From Agaricus subrufescens (taxonomy: Eukaryota > Basidiomycota > Agaricomycetes > Agaricales > Agaricaceae), in assembly GCA_029945375.1 (NCBI GenBank), contig CM057058.1:186001-250000 (forward strand): 64,000 nt of DNA, read 5' to 3'. Position numbers and translations under genes: made by a program. The notes under the pieces are model-generated. The model was given only the letters and a program-made list of their open reading frames with translations, was not told the DNA's origin and searched no databases. This document shows, piece after piece, positions 24,206-32,517 of this stretch; positions within the stretch are counted from its first letter, which is position 1, and every line of letters starts with the position of its first letter.

Positions 24206-24744
24206 GTCGGAGGACGATGACCACAAGCCAGAGCACGAACATGACGCTGAACATGAACACAGCTCGTCCTCGTCGTCTTCCCCCTCCCCCCCCTCGTCCT
24301 CGTCATCCTCGTCCTCAGCTACTTCTCCGCCGTCTTCCCCCTCCAGCTCTAACCCCAGGTCTGGCACAATAGCCAAGCAGTCTGTACCAGAAAACTACCC
24401 ACAGGTCCTTGCGTTACCCATAGCTCGCAGGCCTCTTTTTCCCGGCTTTTACAAGGCCGTCGTGGTTCGCAATCCTTCCATCGTGGCTGCTATCAAAGAC
24501 ATGATGAAACGCAGCCAACCATATCTCGGAGCCTTCCTTCTCAAAGACGAGCACACGGACAGTGACGTGATTACTGATGTCAATTCTGTACATCCCGTTG
24601 GTGTCTTTGCTCAAATCACGAGCGTGTTTGCGGCTGCCAGAAGAGACGGAGAGGACAAGGAAGAGGGTCTTATGGCAGTCCTGTATCCCCATTGAAGAAT
24701 CCGCATTTCTGAGCTCGTAAAACCTGGGGTTGTCGACTCCGCAG
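24206..24744 (+). pseudogene. PIM1: Mitochondrial Lon protease relic, 5' part
   Basis: From 24206 the frame reads an acidic then Ser/Pro-rich linker and enters the Lon substrate-binding domain: [47 protein letters not shown]. This matches Pim1/LONP1. At 24693-24695 a TGA replaces the first Arg codon of the conserved YPHRRIRI motif; the following codons still read RIRISELVKPGVVDS, so it is a single CGA-to-TGA change. The frame is then interrupted at 24744/24745 by a retrotransposon and resumes in the same phase at 32518. No presequence exon was recognised. Family members are AAA+ serine proteases of the mitochondrial matrix that degrade oxidised proteins and maintain mtDNA. Confidence 0.85.
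24740..24744. repeat. Chromovirus target-site duplication, left
   Basis: CGCAG, repeated at 32518-32522. Five bases is the usual Ty3/gypsy duplication length. Joining the flanks over one copy restores the Lon reading frame. Confidence 0.9.
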
Positions 24745-25313
24745 TATCACAAATCTTGCTTACCTAAGTAACCTTGAGAGATAAATGGGGAAAGAGCAGT
24801 GATCTTAGATAAGCAGAGAGATGAGATGACAAAGCACAACTGATGTTGTTAAGTCTGGGTCTTAAGGACACCAAGACAAGCTACTTATATACACATCTGA
24901 GAAGGACCCGGGACACTACCAATGACCCCAGGGACTCTAGTCATGACTAATAATGTATCTAAGTTTAGCTACTCTAATAATAACCAACCAATAGGAACAA
25001 TCCCTTTACTACTCTGAGTTACTCTGGGTTACTCTGGGTAATGGTGCGATAATGATGTGATAGAGAACATTCTAGAAGGTTCTAGAATGTTCTAGAATGG
25101 TCTGGACTGCTCTAGAACAATTAGGTAATTAAGGTCTTCTAACTTATGGCACAGAGAATAAAGAACGTTGAATATCTCAACAATTACTAGGCCGTTTCGG
25201 GTGATATGGGTATCAGTAGAAACGGTTTGATCAGGGCTTTCCAACGGTGCCCAATTTGTAAGAATCGGATCAGCCGTTGGTAAGATATAACGTAATCTTC
25301 CAAATCTGTGACA
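24745..25313 (-). repeat. 3' LTR of the chromovirus
   Basis: 569 bp. In element sense it contains TATATAA (24885-24891 on the plus strand) and, about 34 nt further, CAGACTTAACAAC (24845-24857), which is the expected position of a transcription start. Confidence 0.88.
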
Positions 25314-25316
25314 TTA

Positions 25317-25327
25317 CCCTCTCTTTT
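25317..25327 (-). promoter_or_regulatory. Polypurine tract
   Basis: In element sense AAAAGAGAGGG lies three bases before the 3' LTR. This is the usual primer for plus-strand DNA synthesis. Confidence 0.85.
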
Positions 25328-25366
25328 GGTTCGAACTCTGATGAGAAGTTATCCAGTTCCCTAAGT

Positions 25367-28300
25367 CTAGTGCTTGGGATTATGATGGAAATACTCCTGA
25401 ATCTTTTCAGTCGCATTTTTAAGGTTTGATTCTGGTTCCCAGGTATCATCTCCTTGGGTAAACCCTTTCCATCTAACTAGGAATTCATTCTTCCTGTTAC
25501 GAACTCGGTGTTGGAGAATCTTTTCGACTTCCCATTCATCATGTCCACCAATTTGGATAGGTGGTGGTGCTGGTGGTTTTTGTCCGAGGATGGTGGGTTC
25601 AGAGTAGGTGACTAACTTGCTAGCATGAAAGACTGGATGTATAGAACGATATCGAGCTGGCATACGTAACCTGAATGTTACAGGGGACAGTTGTTCAATG
25701 ATTTCAAATGGTCCCTCAAAACGTGGTCGTAATGCTCGCTCTGTTGTCTGATAATCCTTGAGATTGAGTAGTACTTTATCTCCAACTCTAAAGGGAACTT
25801 TCTGGACCCCTTGGTCATAGTACCATTTCATTCTTTCTGCTGCAAGTATAAGAGCTGCTTTCGCCTGCTCTTGTGCCTCTTGTCTTTTATATGTTATGTC
25901 ATTAAGGTCAACATGGGTAGTCGCCTTGACAATAGGTCCTGCTCGTGGATGCCGACCATACTCAAGGAAAAATGGTGATTCCTTAGTACCTTCATGTGCT
26001 TGGTTGTTGTATGCAAACTCTGCTGATGAAAGCAGGTCTGACCAGTTGGTGAGGTTATAATCAACATAACACCGTAGGTACTGTTCCAGAGTCTGGTTAA
26101 CACGCTCAGTTTGACCATCTGTTTGAGGATGGTAGGCTGTTGACATAGTTGACTCAATACCCAATATCCGACACCAATTCTGGAAGAGTTCAGCTGAATA
26201 CTGTACTCCTCTATCAGATATGATCTGTAATGGCAATCCATGTAGGGGATATATCCTATCATATAGTAATTGCGCTAGATCTTGTGAGGTGAACCGGTTG
26301 TTAATGGGATAGAAGTGAGCTCGTTTTGTTAATCTGTCAACAACAACACATATTGCGTCATAGCCATTTGACTCAGGTAATTGAGTAATAAGGTCGGTAG
26401 ATATAATTTCCCAAGGACCATTAGGTACCTTGTTTGGAATAAGCAGTCCATAGGGCTGTTGTGGGTGATTTTTCATCCGCTGACACATATCACAGCCTTT
26501 AACATAGTTCTTGACAAATATAGACATACTAGGCCACCAATAGTTTCTAGAAACCAATTCATATGTTTTCCATCGTCCTGGATGTCCTGCTGAGGGCAAG
26601 TCATGATGAATCTGGACAATACGACGTCTCAGATGATCATCTATGCTTTTAGGGATGTAGACCTTTCCTCTATATAGTAGTAGACCATTTTCATAGTTCC
26701 AATCCTGTAGTGATTTTCCAAATTCACGAGGACCAGACTGTAAAAGTGACTTATAGTCCTTTGTCACATCATCGGAAAGTAATGCTTGTTTGACCTCTTT
26801 TAGGATTTGTTCATCATTTATAGGTGACTCATGAACAGCTTCGATAGCTTGAACAGCGAAAAATTCAGGCTTCAAAAGAATTTGATCCTCATTATCGAAG
26901 TTTACCCCCTCTTCATGGTCTGGCCTCCTGGACAGAGGGTCTTCAGCTTGCATCGTCTTTCCTGGTTTGTGGTATAGGGAATAGTGAAAGCGTGTGAGGT
27001 ATAGTGCCCACCGGGCTTGTCTCCTAGTCAGTTTTTGTGCTGACTTGAAGTATGTGAGGTTTTGATGATCTGACCAGATCTCAATTATCTTAGGATGTCC
27101 CTCTAGAAGATGACGATATTCCTCTAATCCCCTGATAATGGCTAATAACTCTTTGTCATATATTTCATAATTTCGTTCATGAATATCTAATGACTTAGAG
27201 AAATAAGCAACTGGGTGCCACAAGCTATCAGTTGGGTCCAGCTGGGAGAGGACTGCACCAGTAGCAAAATCACTTGCATCTGTTGACAGCCTAAAGGGAT
27301 TTTCATCATCTGGGATACGTAGAATGGGAGCAGTGGTGAAAGCCTTTTTCAGCGCTTCAAATGCATTTTGCTGTTCTGCTTCCCAAACCCAAGGTTGATC
27401 TTTCTTGGTCAGATTGGTGAGTGGCTTGACAATTTTGGAAAAGTCTTTAATAAACCTGCGATAGTAATTCGCAAATCCAATAAATGCCTGAACATGTTTA
27501 ACCTTAGTAGGTACTGGCCACTCAAGAACTCCATTGAGTTTCTCCTCATCCATTTCGACCTTGTTATGGGAAATGACCATTCCAAGATATTTCATACTTG
27601 TTTGTTCAAAGGAACACTTTTCTGCTTTAGCAAATAGGTCATTTTCTCGAAGTCTTTTCAGCACTTCTTTGACCAGTTTCTGATGTTCCTTTTTATCATT
27701 CCCAAATATAAGGATATCATCTAAGTACACCATAACTTGTCCTTTACGAATCAAGTCTCCAAGTATATTGTTCATCATACTTTGGAATGTGGCTGGTGCA
27801 TTAGAGAAACCAAAATACATAACCGTTGCTTCAAATAGTCCACGTCGTGTTATAAAAGCAGTTTTCCATTCATCTCCCTTTTTGATGCGGACATTGTTAT
27901 ATCCCCATCTAAGGTCAATTTTTGTGAATATTGAAGCTTGACTGAGAGATTCAATCAAGTCAGAGATTCTTGGAATAGGATAACGGTTTTTGACAGTGAT
28001 ACCATTGAGTGCACGGTAATCCATGACTGGTCGAAGACTGCCATCTTTCTTTTTGACAAAGAAGAATGGGGCAGCAATTGGACTTGTAGAAGGTCGTATA
28101 TAACCTTTACGGAGTTCTTCATCAATCCATAAATCAAGAGAATTTCTCTCTTTTGGAGACAAAGGATAGACCTTAGCTGGTTTGGGAAGCATTGCGCCTT
28201 CAACAAACTCAATTCCATGGTCATATTCCTTTCTAGTTGGCATACGTTCTGACTTGACTTTAGAAAACACGTCACCGTACTCATGTAGCCATTCTGGCAC

Positions 28301-29065
28301 ATGTTCCTTCCAGTTCTTAGTATCTTCATCGTCAAGTTCCTCTTCTATGTCTTTGTCGAACATAGATGCTATCACCATAGCTTGTTGGCGATCGTCAGGG
28401 TCATTTACATCGACCCAATTAATATGTGGATTATCCATGTCTTCATCACCTAAGTCGTCCAATGAAGATTCCCATGGATTATCAGAGTCGAGAGAAAGCT
28501 CGTTGGCACCAGCTTCTACATCTCGTGTTTTACGGGCTTTACTGGTACATGTATCCGGGCACCTGGTGAACTCCCATTCCCCATTGTGCCAATCAATAGT
28601 TGGATTGTGTTTATACAAGTATGAATATCCAATCATCATATTCTTGTCCCCTAACTGAGTGACAAAGAGATAATGTGTGGACTTGTGAGAACCAATCTCA
28701 ACATAGGCACAGACATATTCATTAATCTGTCCAGATTTATTTGGAGTTCCATCCGCATTGATTACTCTATACGGTGAAGCCAATTTATGTGTAGCCAGGT
28801 TATTTTGTTTGACAAACTCTTTGTCGATGAAGTTTGTTGTGGCTCCCGAATCAACTAAAGCCTCGGTCTGCACTTTTGTGCCGTATACCCATAGTGTTAC
28901 TGGAAGTCTAAAAGAAGAAGTCTTGTTGCGCGATATATTATTTACACAAGCATCCAGTACTACTTCAGAACTATCTGAGCCAACATGAGGTATACTACTT
29001 CCAGACTGTAGATCACAGACATTATCCTCTACAGTCCTTCCGGAAAATCCATCTGAGCCCTTCCT
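25367..29065 (-). CDS. pol: Pol polyprotein: protease, RT, RNase H, integrase, chromodomain
   Basis: The frame is open from 29065, just after a TAA at 29068-29066, but has no ATG near its start; it lies in the -1 frame relative to gag and overlaps the gag end by about 37 nt. Domains in order: aspartic protease (LVDSGATTNFID), reverse transcriptase (FTKIDLRWGYNNVRI, FGFSNAPATFQ and the active site VYLDDILIF), RNase H (LSTDASDFATGAVLSQ, YDKELLAI), the integrase HHCC finger (HHDLPSAGHPGRW...CDMCQ), a DDE core (ISTDLITQLPES, IISDRG, HPQTDGQTERVNQTLEQYL), and a C-terminal chromodomain (EVEKILQHRV...FLVRWKGF...TWEPESNL). No stop or missing catalytic residue was found, so it looks competent. Confidence 0.94.
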   Translation of the reverse strand, partial: RKGSDGFSGRTVEDNVCDLQSGSSIPHVGSDSSEVVLDACVNNISRNKTSSFRLPVTLWVYGTKVQTEALVDSGATTNFIDKEFVKQNNLATHKLASPYRVINADGTPNKSGQINEYVCAYVEIGSHKSTHYLFVTQLGDKNMMIGYSYLYKHNPTIDWHNGEWEFTRCPDTCTSKARKTRDVEAGANELSLDSDNPWESSLDDLGDEDMDNPHINWVDVNDPDDRQQAMVIASMFDKDIEEELDDEDTKNWKEHVPEWLHEYGDVFSKVKSERMPTRKEYDHGIEFVEGAMLPKPAKVYPLSPKERNSLDLWIDEELRKGYIRPSTSPIAAPFFFVKKKDGSLRPVMDYRALNGITVKNRYPIPRISDLIESLSQASIFTKIDLRWGYNNVRIKKGDEWKTAFITRRGLFEATVMYFGFSNAPATFQSMMNNILGDLIRKGQVMVYLDDILIFGNDKKEHQKLVKEVLKRLRENDLFAKAEKCSFEQTSMKYLGMVISHNKVEMDEEKLNGVLEWPVPTKVKHVQAFIGFANYYRRFIKDFSKIVKPLTNLTKKDQPWVWEAEQQNAFEALKKAFTTAPILRIPDDENPFRLSTDASDFATGAVLSQLDPTDSLWHPVAYFSKSLDIHERNYEIYDKELLAIIRGLEEYRHLLEGHPKIIEIWSDHQNLTYFKSAQKLTRRQARWALYLTRFHYSLYHKPGKTMQAEDPLSRRPDHEEGVNFDNEDQILLKPEFFAVQAIEAVHESPINDEQILKEVKQALLSDDVTKDYKSLLQSGPREFGKSLQDWNYENGLLLYRGKVYIPKSIDDHLRRRIVQIHHDLPSAGHPGRWKTYELVSRNYWWPSMSIFVKNYVKGCDMCQRMKNHPQQPYGLLIPNKVPNGPWEIISTDLITQLPESNGYDAICVVVDRLTKRAHFYPINNRFTSQDLAQLLYDRIYPLHGLPLQIISDRGVQYSAELFQNWCRILGIESTMSTAYHPQTDGQTERVNQTLEQYLRCYVDYNLTNWSDLLSSAEFAYNNQAHEGTKESPFFLEYGRHPRAGPIVKATTHVDLNDITYKRQEAQEQAKAALILAAERMKWYYDQGVQKVPFRVGDKVLLNLKDYQTTERALRPRFEGPFEIIEQLSPVTFRLRMPARYRSIHPVFHASKLVTYSEPTILGQKPPAPPPIQIGGHDEWEVEKILQHRVRNRKNEFLVRWKGFTQGDDTWEPESNLKNATEKIQEYFHHNPKH

Positions 29066-30486
29066 TTAAGCTTTTTGGAGCCCGTCGGCTTCCCAGATCC
29101 CTTCAGCACATCACCGATTTGTGCTACAGCCTTTGTTTCAACAGGCGTGGAATCAGGAAGTTCTTCGATGGTCGCGCTGTTGACGGTGACAACCTCAGAA
29201 GGGGTTTCTGGGTCATCATCATCCATAGAATTGAGCAACTCGACTAGTCGAGTCTTGAAGTTTTTGGGTTTATAAGTACCATTTGAAGATCCAGATGACG
29301 AGGATGGAGTTGGTTTAGAAGAAGATGGAGTAGACTTCTGAGGACGTTTACTCTCATTGCCAGGTTTATCATAGCAGTCACTAGTATTGTGGGTCTTAGA
29401 TTTTGTCTTCAACCCTTTGCCAGCACAGATTTGACAGTATTTCTGTACCTTCTCTTGACTACTAGCCTCTTTGGTTTTCTTCTTTTTCGCCTGATCAATC
29501 TCCATAGCATATGGATCCTTGTTGCCACTACCACTTGCATTTCCGCTGTCGCCGAAAATGACACCTTGAGCCTTATCAGGGTGAAGGAGTTTGAATGCCT
29601 TAAGCAATAACTGGAGATATTCATCCCAAGTTTTTGGCGCCAAATTATTGATTTCATACATGATAAGCGATTTTCGCAACTCATCAGGTATAACATCTTT
29701 CAACTTGTCAATGTGGACTTCATCAGGATAGTCAACAATCCTAGCCAAAGTACGATAACGTTCCACAAATTTGACAAAGTTTTTCTTGGCAAGCTCCTTA
29801 TTACCCCATAGTGCTGCCAATTCCTTTTTAGCACCTTCCTTATCGTCCCTTTGTCCATAAATACTCTTCAATTCCTTAACAAAGTTTTCCCAGTTTCCAA
29901 GAGGTTGATCCATTTGAACCTTGACAAAATAGTCCTTCATATAAGTGCTAGCTGGTGCACGTAATCGAGTAAGTGCACATATGATTTTCTGGTGGTCAGT
30001 GACGATTCCAGAAGCTGCACAGTATAGGGCCATTTGATTTAACCAATCATCTAGCTGCATTTTATTCTCAGATCCAGCATAGGTCGGAGGTTCAGGAACT
30101 CTGGTTTTTGCAACACCAGAGTTAGCATCAGCAGGAGTTTGGCCTATCTGATTTTGAAGAAGATTAACTCTTGCTTCAAGGTTCAACAATGAAGACAGCC
30201 TGGCCTCAAGAATAGCGATTCGAGAGTATGCCCTATCGAGTGCCTCATTATAATGGGAAGATAATCCTTCAACTTCTTCGTCAATATACTCTTTCATAGT
30301 TTCAGTATCCACTGTGTGGGCATTGCGAAGTAGATGAGCCAGGGCTGCACGAGGCGGTTCATCAGCCATGTTGAGAACAGCAAAGTTAACTCCATGAGAA
30401 ACTCGGTTCGCCCAGGCATCAGCATTATCTTCTGGCATAACCACAGATGAAGAGTATGGGATGTAGTTGGGAATGAAGTCAGACAT
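29029..30486 (-). CDS. gag: Gag capsid/nucleocapsid protein
   Basis: 485 aa from ATG 30486. A coiled-coil region near residues 60-110 is followed by the retrotransposon gag domain (LDDWLNQMALYCAASG, FVKELKSIYGQRD, WGNKELAKKNFVKFVERYR). Near residue 355 there is one zinc knuckle with unusual spacing, C-X2-C-X11-H-X4-C. A Ser/Pro/Lys-rich tail follows. The stop (TAG) is overlapped by the -1 pol frame, implying programmed frameshifting or a similar event. Gag packages element RNA into virus-like particles. Confidence 0.92.
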   Translation of the reverse strand: MSDFIPNYIPYSSSVVMPEDNADAWANRVSHGVNFAVLNMADEPPRAALAHLLRNAHTVDTETMKEYIDEEVEGLSSHYNEALDRAYSRIAILEARLSSLLNLEARVNLLQNQIGQTPADANSGVAKTRVPEPPTYAGSENKMQLDDWLNQMALYCAASGIVTDHQKIICALTRLRAPASTYMKDYFVKVQMDQPLGNWENFVKELKSIYGQRDDKEGAKKELAALWGNKELAKKNFVKFVERYRTLARIVDYPDEVHIDKLKDVIPDELRKSLIMYEINNLAPKTWDEYLQLLLKAFKLLHPDKAQGVIFGDSGNASGSGNKDPYAMEIDQAKKKKTKEASSQEKVQKYCQICAGKGLKTKSKTHNTSDCYDKPGNESKRPQKSTPSSSKPTPSSSSGSSNGTYKPKNFKTRLVELLNSMDDDDPETPSEVVTVNSATIEELPDSTPVETKAVAQIGDVLKGSGKPTGSKKLKGRAQMDFPEGL

Positions 30487-30596
30487 GGTCTAAGTAACCT
30501 TGTCAATAATGAACAATAAAGTTTGTCGTGAAAGAAGTGCAAATAAAAAGAAAATCACACATAGCCAATGCCAGTCAAAGACAGTAGATCTCCATT

Positions 30597-31313
30597 TTAA
30601 GGTAATGTAATGTTTAGAGATAACAATTCCTGTCTAATTTCTACCAATCTAGTAGCTAAGTTGCTAAAAGACACTGCTTTAATTCGTTTACAGGCTCCTT
30701 TAAGTTTTCTCCAGTCTCCATTTTTGAATTTATGACCTATCTTTTCAATATCTCTCTCAATAACCTGCAATCTATTGAACCAATCCCAGAGTGGGTCGTT
30801 CAATTCCTCTTCTGCCGATTTCTCCTGCGGAAGAGTGAGTTCTGAGACCCTTTGTTCAAAGGCCTTGAAAACAGGTTCGAGACGATCCAGAGTAGGTTGG
30901 ATAACCTGTTTGAACTCTTGAATACGTAAGAGATACTTGGTTTTCTTGATATGAAGATCAGGTGGGATAGGTGGAGAGAGTGTGGGAAGTTTTGGAACAG
31001 CTGGAGTAATGCGGTCCAAAAGTGGAGGAGAGCTTGCAATTCGTTCTTCCAAAGTTTTACGTTCTTTGGTGAGTCGTTGAAGAAGTGACATTTGATTCAT
31101 TTCATCTTCATGGTCCTTCCTGATCTCAGCATATTCTTCTGGCGACAGAACACGCTTGATGAGAGGGACAGGAGGGGGAGGATGATAGTGTTTGGTAGGA
31201 CGACCAATATGTTTGGTTCGGTTTTTCATGTCTTTGGTCATTTCAAAACGACCAGGTTTCCAGGTCATTTCGTCATGATAATGAATGACATCAGATTTTT
31301 TGACTTTTGGCAT
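30597..31313 (-). CDS. Extra ORF upstream of gag in the chromovirus
   Basis: 238 aa, between the 5' LTR and gag and ending 110 bp upstream of the gag start. It starts MPKVKKSDVIHYHDEMTWKP, has a Pro-rich stretch (HYHPPPPVPL), a charged helical segment rich in Glu/Lys (ATG-proximal third, LSPEEYAEIRKDHEDEMNQ), a second Pro-rich stretch and a helical C-terminal part with DPLWDWFNRLQVIERDIEKI. Overall it is basic. Most fungal Ty3/gypsy elements have only gag and pol. I recognise no domain. It could be an accessory nucleic-acid-binding protein, or a captured host segment. The uninterrupted frame argues that it is kept by selection or that the copy is young. Confidence 0.75.
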   Translation of the reverse strand: MPKVKKSDVIHYHDEMTWKPGRFEMTKDMKNRTKHIGRPTKHYHPPPPVPLIKRVLSPEEYAEIRKDHEDEMNQMSLLQRLTKERKTLEERIASSPPLLDRITPAVPKLPTLSPPIPPDLHIKKTKYLLRIQEFKQVIQPTLDRLEPVFKAFEQRVSELTLPQEKSAEEELNDPLWDWFNRLQVIERDIEKIGHKFKNGDWRKLKGACKRIKAVSFSNLATRLVEIRQELLSLNITLP

Positions 31314-31983
31314 GGCTAAGGCAACAAGTGGTGTGAATACAACATCTCTATTTCAGCAGATGAGGTACAAATAAAGAAAGTGGGTCTTGATGTGTATCTT
31401 GATGGGAGAGTCGACGTCATATCCAGTTTCTCACACTGGCTTATGGAGGGGGAGTATCAGATCTCAGTGTGCTTCCACACACACTGCAAAGGTTTGTATT
31501 ACACAAATCCTAAGTCGCTACTAACAAGACTCAACCGTCAACGACAAAGATATGCCTCATGGTTTTATCAAGTTAGTTTCCAGTAATAGGAATAAGCTGA
31601 CACCCCTTACGCCTAGGGTCCGGCAAGTGGATTAGGTAAGACACCATAAAAGGTAGTCCCTATGACATAATAGTCCAACACTGAATATCAGGGTCATCAC
31701 AAACACCATCACAAACATTGATCCATCAATGCCAAACATGGACAAACAATGCCAAACAAATGACAAGGTGTTGCCAATCATGGACAAAGTTGGTCAAATA
31801 GTGACAAATAGTGTCAAAATAGTGACAAACAATGACAAACAATGCCAAGACAAAGCCAAAGGCCTTCTCCATAAGTCAATAGCTCTTTGCAGCAACTATG
31901 ACTGAAATGCCCCCAATGCCCAAACAAGAATACACATCTGCAAACAACCCAGACATGATTGCCAAACAATCATGCCCAAAAGA
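31314..31983 (-). other. Chromovirus 5' leader
   Basis: Non-coding leader between the primer-binding site and the extra ORF. About 31735-31865 is rich in imperfect repeats of GACAAA, CAAACAATG and AATGCCAAAC. No open frame is supported. Confidence 0.6.
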
Positions 31984-31998
31984 GCAGACTTAACAAAC
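31984..31998 (-). promoter_or_regulatory. Primer-binding site, self-priming type
   Basis: In element sense GTTTGTTAAGTCTGC follows the 5' LTR directly. It does not begin with TGG and does not look like the end of a tRNA complement. Instead it is complementary, apart from one extra T, to CAGACTTAACAAC in the LTR, located where transcription should begin. This is the arrangement known from Tf1, where the mRNA 5' end primes reverse transcription. Confidence 0.7.
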
Positions 31999-32517
31999 TA
32001 TCACAAATCTTGCTTACTAAGTAACTTAGAGATAAATGGGAAAGAGCATGATCTTAATAGCAGAGAGAGATGACAAAGCACAACTGATGTTGTAGTCTGC
32101 TTAAGGACACCAAGACAAGCTACTTATATACATCGAGAAGACCGGACACTACCACGACCTGGACTCTAGTCATGACTAATAACGTATCTAAGTTTAGCTA
32201 CTCTAATAATAACCAACCAATAGGAACAATCCCTTTACTACTCTGAGTTACTCTGGGTAATGGTGCGATAATGATGTGATAGAGAACATTCTAGAAGGTT
32301 CTAGAATGTTCTAGAATGGTCTGGACTGCTCTAACAATTCTTTCTAACTTATGGCACAGAGAATAAAGAACGTTGAATATCTCAACAATTATAAGCCGTT
32401 TCGGGTGATATGGGTATCAGTAGAAACGGTTTGATCAGGGCTTTCCAACGGTGCCCAATTTGTAAGAATCGGATCAGCCGTTGGTAAGATATAACGTAAT
32501 CTTCCAAATCTGTGACA
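31999..32517 (-). repeat. 5' LTR of the chromovirus
   Basis: 519 bp, 50 bp shorter than the 3' LTR. Differences are mostly small deletions clustered near the outer third and around 32330-32345 and 32388; most of the remaining sequence is identical. TATATAA is retained (32124-32130), but the start region reads GCAGACTACAAC, lacking two bases relative to the primer-binding site. Confidence 0.88.

Larger units (their letters stand above)
24745..32517 (-). mobile_element. Complete Ty3/gypsy chromovirus inserted in Lon
   Basis: The element runs on the minus strand: 5' LTR 31999-32517, primer-binding site 31984-31998, an extra ORF, gag, pol with C-terminal chromodomain, a polypurine tract at 25317-25327 and 3' LTR 24745-25313. 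Termini in element sense are TGTCACA...TGTGATA, with a non-canonical final TA. All coding parts are open, and most of the LTR length is identical between the two copies, so the insertion is young. Chromodomains of this group direct integration to heterochromatin marks. It splits the Lon gene near the end of its N-domain. Confidence 0.93.

Noticed and set aside
25317..25336. GGTTCGAAC resembling a tRNA B box
   Set aside because: It lies beside the polypurine tract, and no cloverleaf can be formed around it.
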